A DNA stretch of 64,000 nt, taken from positions 51,724 to 115,723 of the forward strand of contig NZ_JBJGXI010000010.1 of NCBI RefSeq assembly GCF_045635475.1, written 5' to 3'. Positions 7,349 to 16,105 of this stretch are shown piece by piece. The notes beneath the pieces are model-generated. The model worked only from the letters and a program-made list of their open reading frames with translations. It searched no databases and had not been told where the DNA came from. Position numbers and translations under genes: made by a program. The DNA is from JBJGXI01 sp045635475. GTDB lineage: Bacteria > Bacillota > Bacilli > Bacillales > Amphibacillaceae. Position 1 is the first letter of the stretch; every line of letters starts with the position of its first letter.

Positions 7349-8173
7349 ATGCCAAGACCTCCCAGAAGGATAAGTACAAATGGTATATATCATATCATGA
7401 TTCGTGGGATTAATAGGCAGACTATTTTTGAAGATGATCAGGACAGGCGAAGGTTTATCGACACGATCCGTCGATATAAAGACGTTTGCAAGATAAAGGT
7501 TTACAGTTATTGCCTGATGGACAATCACATTCATTTGTTACTAAAAGAAACAGAAATCCCGGTGTCAAAGGCTGTGCAAAGGATAGGTGCTAGTTATGTG
7601 TACTGGTACAATAACAAATATGAACGATCGGGACATTTATTCCAGGGGCGCTATAAGCGCGAGAACGTAGAGAATGTTCGCTATTTCCTAACGGTACTTC
7701 GTTATATTCACCAAAACCCCGTAAAAGCAGGATTAGTAGATAGTGCTTTTGATTGCAAATGGACAAGTATAAATGAATACCTAGCGGGAACGGGTGGAAC
7801 GAGGGGTCAGATCTATTGTGCCAATGGAACGACAAACCTGACCCCGCGTTCCCCTAGTTTCGTTGACATTGATTTCGCTCTTCAATTATTCTCCTCAGAT
7901 AGAAAAAAGGCCCTCCAACTATTTTCCGATTATATGCAAAGATCAAATGATGACGATTGTTTAGACGATCATGTGAAAAGGAAAGTTTCTGATGATGAAG
8001 TCCGAGCCTATCTGAAGCAGATGGGGGTTCTAAATAACAGTGCGCTGCAACAAATGAGAAAACAGCAAAGAAATGAGATTCTCTTAGAATTAAAAAAAGT
8101 AGAAGGCGTATCACTGGGCCAACTGGCTAGGATTACAGGGATATCGAAAAGTGTCATTTTCCGAATTCGGTGA
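7349..8173 (+). CDS. REP-associated tyrosine transposase (RAYT, Y1_Tnp/TnpA_REP family)
   Basis: A 274-residue HUH-type single-strand transposase. The N-terminal Y1 domain carries the HUH motif His60-Ile-His62 (in MDNHIHLLL), then GHLFQGRYK and the RYIHQNPVKAG block. The C-terminal part (about 230-274) has a helix-turn-helix-like segment. RAYTs nick and join REP palindromes and spread them around genomes. ATG 7349 has a GAGGTGACG site; a GTG at 7340 lies inside that site. Residues 150-168 are encoded by a 57-bp REPIN inserted in frame between the Y1 core (ending WTSINEYLAG) and the C-terminal part, so the host gene carries a copy of its own substrate. No stop codon or frameshift results. Confidence 0.92.
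   Translation: MPRPPRRISTNGIYHIMIRGINRQTIFEDDQDRRRFIDTIRRYKDVCKIKVYSYCLMDNHIHLLLKETEIPVSKAVQRIGASYVYWYNNKYERSGHLFQGRYKRENVENVRYFLTVLRYIHQNPVKAGLVDSAFDCKWTSINEYLAGTGGTRGQIYCANGTTNLTPRSPSFVDIDFALQLFSSDRKKALQLFSDYMQRSNDDDCLDDHVKRKVSDDEVRAYLKQMGVLNNSALQQMRKQQRNEILLELKKVEGVSLGQLARITGISKSVIFRIR
7796..7852. repeat. 57-bp REPIN inside the RAYT gene
   Basis: Two inverted 27-bp arms (GGAACGAGGGGTCAG... and ...CTGACCCCGCGTTCC) flank a 3-bp spacer, 57 bp in total. It is aligned exactly with the codons of the transposase frame and adds 19 residues (GTRGQ...TPRS). Confidence 0.9.
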
Positions 8174-8182
8174 TGGTGGAGT

Positions 8183-8210
8183 GGAACGAAAGATCTGACC
8201 CCTCGTTCCC
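8183..8210. repeat. Single REP arm after RAYT
   Basis: GGAACGAAAGATCTGACCCC...GTTCC, one arm only, 9 bp after the RAYT stop. Confidence 0.75.
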
Positions 8211-8288
8211 CAAAAAACATATATTCGAATCTGGCGGAATCAATTATAATTAAGTCTGTTCGTATAATAAATTGAAATGAGGAAGAAG

Positions 8289-8771
8289 ATGAAGAAGCTA
8301 TTATTTTCTTTAATTGGTATTATTCCGGTGGCAATCGGGGGGTATTTCTTGTTCCAAGCGTTTTTCGGTAATTCTGATGTAATGATGACGTATTTGGAGG
8401 AAACGAATCCATTAACAGATAGCTATAATGCGCTGGTGGATGAAGAAATGGTACTTGTGGAAAACGGTAGTGAAGAAGAGCTCACAGTATATACAGAGGA
8501 TACATTAATCCCTGGACTAGAGGAAGTTCTAGCTGACACAAAAGCATATGGGGACAAAATTGAAGAAGAAGAATTAAAGACAGTGCACGATATAGATGTA
8601 CAATCAATCGAAAAATACATTGAAGCAGAGTACGCATGGTTAGAAGGCGACTATGAAACGTCGGATGCATTATTCGCTCAATCAGAAGCATTAATTGTGC
8701 AGTTTGAGGATGAACTTAACAGCTTGGCGAGTAAATGGGGCGTCGAGATTGAATGGGATGCAGAGGAATAA
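8289..8771 (+). CDS. Small membrane-anchored or secreted hypothetical protein
   Basis: A 160-residue acidic protein. An N-terminal hydrophobic segment (LLFSLIGIIPVAIGGYFLFQAFF) looks like a signal anchor or uncleaved signal peptide. The rest is a helical, Glu/Asp-rich domain rich in LEE/YE repeats, expected outside the cell. No family was recognised. ATG 8289 is chosen because GAGGAAG (8279-8285) lies just upstream; ATG 8277 overlaps that site. A TATAAT-like box sits at about 8262-8268. The gene ends in its own terminator. Confidence 0.6.
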   Translation: MKKLLFSLIGIIPVAIGGYFLFQAFFGNSDVMMTYLEETNPLTDSYNALVDEEMVLVENGSEEELTVYTEDTLIPGLEEVLADTKAYGDKIEEEELKTVHDIDVQSIEKYIEAEYAWLEGDYETSDALFAQSEALIVQFEDELNSLASKWGVEIEWDAEE

Positions 8772-8784
8772 TCGATAGTAAAGG

Positions 8785-8813
8785 AAGAGCCGGCATATTT
8801 GCTGGCTCTTTTA
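8785..8813 (+). terminator. Rho-independent terminator
   Basis: AAGAGCCGGCA pairs with TGCTGGCTCTT, followed by TT. A nested REPIN array begins directly after it. Confidence 0.85.
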
Positions 8814-9003
8814 GTGAAACAAGGGGTCAGATCTCTCGTTCCACTTTAGCTTTATTGAATTGAGTGAAACAAGGGGTCAGATCTCTCGTTCCACTTTAGC
8901 TTTATTGAATTGAAAAGGGAAGTTTTTAAAATATGGAACGAGAAACCTGACCCCGCGTTCCCCCGCGACCGAATATGGAACGAGGAACCTGACCCCGCGT
9001 TCC
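8814..9003. repeat. Nested REPIN: two left arms and two right arms
   Basis: A 50-bp unit (left arm plus spacer, starting GTGAAACAAGGGGTCAG) occurs twice in tandem (8814 and 8864). Then come two right arms (about 8935-8960 and 8977-9003), each preceded by ATATGGAACG. The palindrome can fold in several registers. Confidence 0.85.
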
Positions 9004-9110
9004 GAATTATGTTGCGGAGGAGTGTTGTTTATTTGTATACTAAAAGTGATAGTTTTTTAGAGGTGATAGATACTACTTTAGTTATACTGCCATAATAGAA
9101 GGGGAGAATT

Positions 9111-10574
9111 ATGGAAAAGAAACGACCTTTGACTAGTGGAGTATTTCAGGGATTAAGGATGGTGTACATATTTGTTGCCTCTATCTTAGTCTTATTCATG
9201 TCGGCTTGCTCTGCGAACCAGGCAACGGTTGATCAATCGTTGCCAGTGCCGGAAGACCCTTATAAATCGATTGCCCCGTATGAGGGGGAGATGAGTAAGG
9301 AAGTGCACTCTGTTTATACGGGTAAAAAAGAAGTGGCACTTACATTTAGTGGTCTTGGTGATAAACAAATGATAATACAGCTTTTGGACCAACTGGATGC
9401 GAACAATATGAAGGCGACTTTTTTTGTTCAAGGTGTTCGGGTTGCGGAGGATCCGGAGCTTGCCCGAGAAATTGTTGCTCGTGGCCATGAAATAGAGAAT
9501 AACACGCTAAATCGTAGGGATATGCTTGAGTTATCGTATATTGAGACTTATCGGGAAATTGATTTATCGAATAAAATTATCGCAGAGGAAACCGGTGTTA
9601 CGCCGAAATATGTTCGTACCAAATCGAATATTAATAATGATGACGTTCGCTTAGCTACCGCTCATGCAGGTCTTGATGCTGTTGTCCATTTCAGCATTAA
9701 CCCACAAGATTGGGATATGAAGGATGCAGAAACGATTGCTGATCATGTAGCTACACATGCGCAGCGTGGGAGTATTATCATGTTAAATGCGGATAAAAAC
9801 CCGGCAGTGATTGACGCAATTCCGCTTATCGCTACAAAGGTAAACGAACTTGGATATCAGATTGTCACGCTGAATCAATTGATGGAGCACGGGATAGAAC
9901 CGAAACCATTAGAGGAAATAACAGGTTATGATGCGGTGACTACCAATGCCAATTATGAAAATGTTGAATATAATCTGTTTGATAGATTTGAAACGAAGGA
10001 AAAGCAAGTGGCGCTCACGTTTGATGATTGGGGATCTGACTATAAGGTATCGCAAATCCTTAATATCTTGGACAACTATGGGATCAAAGCGACCTTTTTC
10101 TTGCGCACAAATAATATCGAAGCCAATCCGAATCTAGCAAGAGCGATATTCGAAGCCGGTCACGATGTTGCAAATCATACGTACAGTCATCCGGATATTA
10201 CCAAGCTATCGCCAGAAGCGCTTCAAGAAGAAGTGGTCCGTTCCCACCAAATTCTTACCAAAGCGATTCAAGCGCAGCCGCTGATGGTGTTCCGTCCACC
10301 TTATGGAACTGTAGATGAACAATCAGCTAGAGCTGTTGCGGCGACTGGTTACAAACACATTGCATTGTACGATGTGGACAGTGAAGATTGGGTCGAAAAT
10401 ACAACGGCAGAACAAATCGAGACAAAAGTGCTCAATGAAGCGAAAAGTGGCAGCATCATTTTGTTACATTTGTTAGATGATATGGAAACCTCTGATGCAC
10501 TGCCGACGATCATCGAAACGTTACAGCAAAGAGGATTTTCTTTCGTTAAGCTATCTGAGGTAATTGATTTGTGA
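9111..10574 (+). CDS. Lipoprotein with two NodB polysaccharide-deacetylase domains, first degenerate
   Basis: A 487-residue probable lipoprotein. A hydrophobic stretch ends in the lipobox MSAC (Cys33). Two NodB-like domains follow. The first (about 72-265) has ALTFSGLGD in place of TFDDG and ENNTLNR in place of NHTxSHP, so the metal and catalytic residues are lost. The second (about 297-485) has TFDDWGSD, NHTYSHP, FRPPYG and ILLHLLD, as in active enzymes that remove acetyl groups from polysaccharides outside the membrane. It lies at the head of an exopolysaccharide locus, beside a paralogue with the same layout. An AGAAGGGGAG site precedes ATG 9111. The first domain may bind glycan or serve as a scaffold. 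Confidence 0.85.
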   Translation: MEKKRPLTSGVFQGLRMVYIFVASILVLFMSACSANQATVDQSLPVPEDPYKSIAPYEGEMSKEVHSVYTGKKEVALTFSGLGDKQMIIQLLDQLDANNMKATFFVQGVRVAEDPELAREIVARGHEIENNTLNRRDMLELSYIETYREIDLSNKIIAEETGVTPKYVRTKSNINNDDVRLATAHAGLDAVVHFSINPQDWDMKDAETIADHVATHAQRGSIIMLNADKNPAVIDAIPLIATKVNELGYQIVTLNQLMEHGIEPKPLEEITGYDAVTTNANYENVEYNLFDRFETKEKQVALTFDDWGSDYKVSQILNILDNYGIKATFFLRTNNIEANPNLARAIFEAGHDVANHTYSHPDITKLSPEALQEEVVRSHQILTKAIQAQPLMVFRPPYGTVDEQSARAVAATGYKHIALYDVDSEDWVENTTAEQIETKVLNEAKSGSIILLHLLDDMETSDALPTIIETLQQRGFSFVKLSEVIDL

Positions 10575-10713
10575 TCGGGAACGCGCACAGCGTCAAATCC
10601 GAATAGCGAATAATAAAGATAATAACTGTGGTTTGCTGTCGAAATGAGTAGAAAACTAGTAAATAAACGGCAATCTTTTGTTGTAATTAATGAAGGAAAA
10701 TAATACTAGAGAT

Positions 10714-10887
10714 TGTTCAAAAAGTCCCATTTCTGTCAAGGTGATTACCGAGGTAGCCTATCAACATCGAATATTAGATTCGGCCTAAAAATCCGGTCAT
10801 CACGTAGGTTCTGTCTACGCTCGGTATTCTTTTTCTAGTTTCATTCAGTCTTGTCGGTGCTAAAAACGGAACTTTTTGAACACGCAC
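10714..10887 (-). repeat. Inverted-repeat element, copy A of three
   Basis: The element starts TGTTCAAAAAGTCCC and ends GGAACTTTTTGAACACGCAC. Its inner part (CACGTAGGTTCTGTCT) matches the reverse complement of copies at 13721 and 15895. It fills most of the gap between the two deacetylase genes. The other intergenic bases 10575-10713 and 10888-10936 show nothing except a ribosome binding site. Confidence 0.75.
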
Positions 10888-10936
10888 TTATATAAAAACA
10901 ACAAGCAAACGAGATAGTTTTTAAAGGAGAATTAAT

Positions 10937-12382
10937 ATGATCCAGTTGCGCCCGACTCATTATACGCATTTATCTTATATATTAATCTTTATTGTGATTG
11001 CACTCTTTCTAAGCGCGTGCTCTAGTAGCACAACTGGAGAATATACCGACGTTCAGCCGGAGAATACAGATAACATAGCGCATGAACCAGGAGAAATGAG
11101 TAGAGAAATTCCATTTGTATACACAACGAAAAGACAGCTGACGATTACTTTCAATGGTATGGGTGACGCTGACATGATGTATCGCATATTGGATCAACTC
11201 GGTGAACTAGGCATAAAAGCGACCTTCTTTCTACCGGGTATGCGTGTTGCAGAAGAGCCGAATATTGCTAAAGAAATTGTAGCCCGTGGTCATGATGTCC
11301 AAAACAACACGTTAAACCGCAACGACCTCACCAAGCTCTCCTATGATGAAATCTACCAAGAAATTAACTTAGCAAACGAAGTAATACAAGAAAAAACAGG
11401 CGTCACCCCGAAATACATTCGCACGAAATCAGGCGAATATAATGATGATGTTCGACTTGCCGCTACCGAAGCGGGACTTGATGCGGTTATATATTACAGT
11501 GCCAACCCACAGGATTGGGATATGAAAAGTGCCGAGGCGATTGCTGATTATGTCTCTAAATATATTACCCGTGGTGGCATTATTACGTTAAACGCAGACA
11601 TCAATCCGGCTGTTGTTGATGCGCTCCCGCTTATATATGACCAAGTAAAAGATACTGGCTATGAGCTGGTGACGTTAAGCCAACTAGTAGAAGAAGGTAG
11701 CGAACGTAAACCGCTGGAAGAAATAGAAGGCTATGATGCGGCCCAAATCAATCCCAATTATGATGCGGCTGAGCCAGAAGTGATAGAGTTGCTAGATCAA
11801 AACAAAAAGCAAATTGCACTGACATTTGATGACTGGGGAAGAGATAAGCGGATCACGAGAATTCTCGATATATTAGCAGAACAAAATGTAAAAGCAACCT
11901 TTTTCTTACGTGCCGATGGTGTGGAAGCAAACCCGAACTTAGCAGCAGCAATCGAGGCTGAAGGGCATGATATTGCTAACCATACGTACAGCCATCCTGT
12001 TTTAACGGGAATGGCTCAGGACAAAATTCAGCAGGAAATTGTCAAGGCGCACCAAGTGTTAACTTATGCGTTACAAAAACAGCCGTTAATGATATTCCGA
12101 CCACCTACTGGGGAGATTGACGAGCCGTCAGCACAAGCGATTGCGGCAACCGGCTATAAAAAAATTGTTCTGTATGATGTAACGACGTTGGATTGGGATG
12201 TGAATCACCATGCCGACCATATTATTAATGGATCACTCGAGCAAACGAAGAACGGTAGTATTATCTTGTTGCACTTGCAGGATGAACTGTATACCGCTGA
12301 TGCATTGCCGACGATCATAACGAAATTAAAAAGCAAAGGTTATGAATTTGTTTTATTGTCAGATGTACTAGGCTTAAACTAA
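10937..12382 (+). CDS. Lipoprotein with two NodB polysaccharide-deacetylase domains, paralogue of 9111-10574
   Basis: The 481-residue product has the same architecture as its upstream neighbour and is clearly homologous along its length. It has a signal peptide with lipobox LSAC (Cys28), a degenerate first NodB domain (LTITFNGMGD, QNNTLNR) and a second one with TFDDWGRD, NHTYSHP and LLHLQDE. RPPTG replaces RPPYG in the second domain, so activity or specificity may differ slightly. An AAAGGAG site precedes ATG 10937. It is followed after 24 bp by the UDP-HexNAc dehydrogenase, which suggests one transcript. It probably deacetylates or trims the polymer made by the PilZ-GT2 synthase. Confidence 0.85.
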   Translation: MIQLRPTHYTHLSYILIFIVIALFLSACSSSTTGEYTDVQPENTDNIAHEPGEMSREIPFVYTTKRQLTITFNGMGDADMMYRILDQLGELGIKATFFLPGMRVAEEPNIAKEIVARGHDVQNNTLNRNDLTKLSYDEIYQEINLANEVIQEKTGVTPKYIRTKSGEYNDDVRLAATEAGLDAVIYYSANPQDWDMKSAEAIADYVSKYITRGGIITLNADINPAVVDALPLIYDQVKDTGYELVTLSQLVEEGSERKPLEEIEGYDAAQINPNYDAAEPEVIELLDQNKKQIALTFDDWGRDKRITRILDILAEQNVKATFFLRADGVEANPNLAAAIEAEGHDIANHTYSHPVLTGMAQDKIQQEIVKAHQVLTYALQKQPLMIFRPPTGEIDEPSAQAIAATGYKKIVLYDVTTLDWDVNHHADHIINGSLEQTKNGSIILLHLQDELYTADALPTIITKLKSKGYEFVLLSDVLGLN

Positions 12383-12406
12383 CCTGCTCTTATAAGGATG
12401 AGTATA

Positions 12407-13720
12407 ATGGAATTGTTCGATAAAATTAATCAAAGAAGTGCGAAGATAGCGATCATAGGTTTAGGGTATGTTGGCCTACCACTGGCGGTTGCATTTGCTA
12501 AAAAAGCAGAAGTGATTGGCTTTGACGTTGACGAGCAAAAAATCAAAGACTATAAAAATGGGATTGATCCGACTGGTGACACAGGAACGGAGGCGATTCG
12601 AGAGTCACCGATGGAATTTACGGCAGATGAAAGCCGTCTAACCGAAGCGAGTCTTTACATTGTGACTGTACCAACACCGATAAATATCGATAAAGTACCA
12701 GATTTACACTATGTGGAAGCAGCAACTAGAACCATCGGTCGAAACATGAGTGAAGGTGCGATTGTTGTCTATGAATCTACCGTTTATCCCGGTGTTACCG
12801 AGGAAATTTGTGTGCCGATTTTAGAAGCAGAATCAGGTCTTAGCTACGGCGCTGATTTTAAAGTTGGCTATTCGCCTGAGCGGATTAATCCTGGTGATAA
12901 AATTCACCGCCTTGATAATATTATCAAAATCGTTTCCGGTATGGATGAGGAAACGTTGGATACGGTAGCGAGCATTTACGAACTGATTATCGAAGCAGGT
13001 GTGTATCGTGCCGAAAGCATCAAAATTGCTGAGTCTGCGAAAGTAATCGAAAATGCCCAGCGTGATATTAATATTGCGTTTATGAATGAGCTGTCAATGT
13101 TGTTTAACAAAATGGGTGTGGATACACAAGCGGTACTAAGGGCGGCGGGAACGAAGTGGAACTTTCTTGACTTCAAGCCTGGTCTCGTTGGTGGCCATTG
13201 CATCGGCATTGATCCGTATTATTTAACGTATAAGGCGGAAGGCACTGGCTATCATTCTAAAATTATTCTTGCCGGACGTCACGTCAATGATGCGATGGGT
13301 AAATATGTCGCTAGTGAAATTATTAAAATATTAGTTAGGCAAAAAGAAGATATGAAACATTTGAAAATTGGTGTGCTCGGTGTTGCATATAAGGAAAATT
13401 GTCCCGATATTCGCAATTCAAAAGTGATCGACATTATTAATGAATTAACGGAATATGGGATTACGACGGTTGTCGCTGATCCGGTTGTTAATGCGCAGCA
13501 CGTCACGCACGAATACAATCTCGACATGGTCGACATCTCGGAATTGAAAGATGCAAATGTGATTGTGCTTGCTGTGCCACATGCGCAATTTGCCAGCATG
13601 CAATCGTCCGATTTTAAGCCACATTTCACGACGGATCAGAAACGAATTTTCATCGACATCAAAGGCTTCTACAATAAAACTGATTTCGAAAATGAAGGCT
13701 ACTATTATTGGAGTTTATAA
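12407..13720 (+). CDS. Nucleotide sugar dehydrogenase (UDP-N-acetylhexosamine 6-dehydrogenase, WbpA/WbpO/TviB type)
   Basis: A 437-residue cytoplasmic enzyme that oxidises C6 of a UDP-sugar with two NAD+ to give a uronic acid. The NAD-binding motif GLGYVGLP is near residue 18, YESTVYPGVTE and YSPERINPGD are in mid-domain, and the catalytic Cys265 lies in GGHCIGIDPYY. The C-terminal domain carries GVAYKENCPDIRNSKV. The pattern fits the UDP-GlcNAc/GalNAc branch rather than UDP-glucose dehydrogenases, but the substrate is inferred. ATG 12407 has AAGGA 8 nt upstream; ATG 12398 overlaps that site. It sits between the deacetylases and the synthase. A second, closely related copy is at 53164-54483. 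Confidence 0.9.
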   Translation: MELFDKINQRSAKIAIIGLGYVGLPLAVAFAKKAEVIGFDVDEQKIKDYKNGIDPTGDTGTEAIRESPMEFTADESRLTEASLYIVTVPTPINIDKVPDLHYVEAATRTIGRNMSEGAIVVYESTVYPGVTEEICVPILEAESGLSYGADFKVGYSPERINPGDKIHRLDNIIKIVSGMDEETLDTVASIYELIIEAGVYRAESIKIAESAKVIENAQRDINIAFMNELSMLFNKMGVDTQAVLRAAGTKWNFLDFKPGLVGGHCIGIDPYYLTYKAEGTGYHSKIILAGRHVNDAMGKYVASEIIKILVRQKEDMKHLKIGVLGVAYKENCPDIRNSKVIDIINELTEYGITTVVADPVVNAQHVTHEYNLDMVDISELKDANVIVLAVPHAQFASMQSSDFKPHFTTDQKRIFIDIKGFYNKTDFENEGYYYWSL

Positions 13721-13886
13721 GTGCGTGTTCAAAAGGTTCCTTTTTTACACCGAGAAGATTGGATGAAGTTAGAAAAAGAGGACCGGAGACAGAACCTACG
13801 TGAGGATCCGATTTCGGCTGGATCCACTATTCGATGTTGATAGGCTGCTTGCGTAATCATTGTGATTAATTGGGACTGTTTGAATC
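13721..13886 (+). repeat. Inverted-repeat element, copy B of three
   Basis: It starts GTGCGTGTTCAAAAGGTTCC immediately after the dehydrogenase stop codon and ends GGGACTGTTTGAATCA. It is the same element as at 15895 and, reversed, at 10714. Confidence 0.75.
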
Positions 13887-13951
13887 ACCTCTATAAAATG
13901 ATTGTTGTGAATGCTGTTTATCCACTCAAATCAAGATAGGAGAGGGTGTCG

Positions 13952-15820
13952 ATGACTCGTAAAAAGAATAAGCGTAATCGTAATCGAGAGGTGCTAACAG
14001 AAATAAAGTCAGACCGCAGAATTCTATCCAAAGTACCGGATCCAGAGCAAATGCGTTTGTCTGCTGATCGGCGTACGATTAGTCGTCAGCGATATAATGA
14101 ACTGAACAGTGTGGCGCGTGATGCGAAAGACAAACACGATTTTGGTGTGCGCTATAACGCTAATTTTCGTGTCAATATCGCTACGATAGGCAAACGCAAG
14201 CTGGATGCACGAGTGACCGATATTTCCGTTAGCGGCATGCTCGTTGAACTACCTGCCGATCGTTCGAATCTCAATTTAGGTGACAAGGTTCATCTTCGGT
14301 TTAAAATTCCGCCAGGCACGATGCCGGAAGGGTTTGAAACGAACGTGAAGATGTCGGCCACTGTTGTCCGTACGTTCACAGAAGAGCGTTCTGGTATTGA
14401 AAGGAGAATGATCGCCTTTGAATTCAGCGTGCCACTTTATAAATATGTGAAGCGAAAGCGTTGGGGCTTATCTATTTCAGCGGCGAGCTTACTCTTGCTG
14501 ATGGCTTCTGTCGTGATCGTGTTGATGCGTGTCGAGTCGATGATTTATTTAAAATATAATTACACGTTGTACTTGTACAGTATTATTGCTGCCACATTTT
14601 TATTAAGTCGTTATTTGTTTGGCGCGATGTACAAACCAGTCCCGATCAACCGGGATTTTACGCCAGGCGTGTCGATTATTATTCCGTGCTTTAATGAGGA
14701 AGACTGGATTGATCGCACGATTCTTAGCTGTATTAACCAGGAATATCCTGTCGATAAGTTAGAAGTAATCGTTGTCGATGACCAGTCTTCGGATGGCTCG
14801 GTGAAAAAAATTCGCGAAACGATTGCGCGATTGCAAAAGGAAGCAAACAGCTTTCAAACCACCGACCGGGTGCAATTAGTGGCGATGCCAGAAAACGGTG
14901 GTAAACGGGAAGCGCTCGTAAAAGGCATTGATATCGCTAAGCATGACTTGGTCGTGTTCGTTGATTCGGACAGCTTTTTGGAAAATTCAGCGATCCGACA
15001 TCTTGTCCAACCGTTTCAAGATCCGCGAATGGGTGGTGTTGCCGGACGGACCGATGTGGAAAACAAATATACGAACTTTTTAACAAAGCTGCAAACGGTT
15101 CGATATTATGTTGCTTTCCGGGTGATGAAAGCGGCGGAATCGATTTTTGATAGTGTGACATGTTTATCAGGACCGCTTTCGTGTTATCGCAAAGACCTTG
15201 TCCAGCGTAATTCTAGGAAGTGGTTGGATCAAAAGTTCCTCGGACAACCAGCGACGTTTGGGGACGACCGCAGTATGACGAATTATATATTGGAAACACA
15301 CCGTACCGCATATCAAGATAGCGCGATTTGCTCGACGATTGTACCGTCAAAAATGAATGTTTTTTTGAAACAACAAATGCGTTGGAAGCGGTCGTGGTTA
15401 CGTGAATCACTACGGGCGGGTTCGTTTATTTGGCGCAAGGAACCGTTTATGTCGTTGTTTTTTTATATTGGTTTACTCGTGCCAATTGCAGCACCGATTA
15501 TCGTGGTGCATAACTTATTTTGGGTACCAATCGTGTACGGTATTTTCCCGTCGACGTTTTTGATGGGGCTTTTGTTAATGGCCTTACTGATGAGCTTTGC
15601 GCACTTATTGTTCCGCCGCAGTAAGCTCTGGGTATTTGGACTTGTGTTTTGCTTGTTTTATGAACTCGTGCTGTTATGGCAAATGCCAGTTGCGTGGGTG
15701 ACGTTTTGGAAATCAACGTGGGGAACGCGCGATACACCGCAGGACGTGGAAGCGAAGCAGAAGAAAAGTGCCAAGAGATTTGGGCTGTTTTCTAAACGAA
15801 GTCGTGCGCATATGAAATAA
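13952..15820 (+). CDS. PilZ-domain processive glycosyltransferase family 2 (hyaluronan/chitin/cellulose synthase-like)
   Basis: A 622-residue membrane synthase. The N-terminal 70 residues are basic. A PilZ-like domain follows (about 70-165; ARVTDISVSGMLVEL holds the DxSxxG motif of c-di-GMP binding, and the usual upstream arginine pair is only loosely matched by RYNANFR). Two membrane helices precede a GT2 domain with VVDDQSSDGS, FVDSDS, a GDDRSMTN acid site and QQMRWKRSW, the product-binding motif of processive synthases. Four or so C-terminal membrane helices follow. It should polymerise and export a polysaccharide when c-di-GMP is high. ATG 13952 has an AGGAGAGGG site. The GDDR motif resembles hyaluronan synthases; the polymer is unknown. 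Confidence 0.88.
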   Translation: MTRKKNKRNRNREVLTEIKSDRRILSKVPDPEQMRLSADRRTISRQRYNELNSVARDAKDKHDFGVRYNANFRVNIATIGKRKLDARVTDISVSGMLVELPADRSNLNLGDKVHLRFKIPPGTMPEGFETNVKMSATVVRTFTEERSGIERRMIAFEFSVPLYKYVKRKRWGLSISAASLLLLMASVVIVLMRVESMIYLKYNYTLYLYSIIAATFLLSRYLFGAMYKPVPINRDFTPGVSIIIPCFNEEDWIDRTILSCINQEYPVDKLEVIVVDDQSSDGSVKKIRETIARLQKEANSFQTTDRVQLVAMPENGGKREALVKGIDIAKHDLVVFVDSDSFLENSAIRHLVQPFQDPRMGGVAGRTDVENKYTNFLTKLQTVRYYVAFRVMKAAESIFDSVTCLSGPLSCYRKDLVQRNSRKWLDQKFLGQPATFGDDRSMTNYILETHRTAYQDSAICSTIVPSKMNVFLKQQMRWKRSWLRESLRAGSFIWRKEPFMSLFFYIGLLVPIAAPIIVVHNLFWVPIVYGIFPSTFLMGLLLMALLMSFAHLLFRRSKLWVFGLVFCLFYELVLLWQMPVAWVTFWKSTWGTRDTPQDVEAKQKKSAKRFGLFSKRSRAHMK

Positions 15821-15894
15821 GTGTAAGGTGCCTAAGCTTCACGATGCTTTTTTCCTAGAACAGATAAGGAAAAGCGATTTGCTCCTCGATAAAA

Positions 15895-16052
15895 GTGCGT
15901 GTTCAAAAAGTTCCGTTATTAACACCGAGATGATTGGATGAAGCTAGAAAAGGACCGGAGCGTAGACAGAACTTACGTGAGGAGCGGATTTTTCGACTGC
16001 ATCCAATGTACGGGGTGCGTAATCATTGTGATTAATTGGGACTTTTTGAACA
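15895..16052 (+). repeat. Inverted-repeat element, copy C of three
   Basis: It starts GTGCGTGTTCAAAAAGTTCC and ends GGGACTTTTTGAACA. It has the same orientation as copy B, including the shared ATTGTGATTAATTGGGAC end. Confidence 0.75.
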
Positions 16053-16105
16053 ACCTTTAAAAGCATACATGAACGAAAATTCTAGATAGTAAGGAATGTG
16101 GCTTG

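Noticed and set aside
8814..9003. Possible CRISPR array
   Set aside because: Repeats are two left and two right REP arms, not regular repeats with unique spacers; no cas genes.
9192..9488. Minus-strand frame of 98 codons within the deacetylase gene
   Set aside because: Shadow of the strong plus-strand gene with lipobox and NodB domains.
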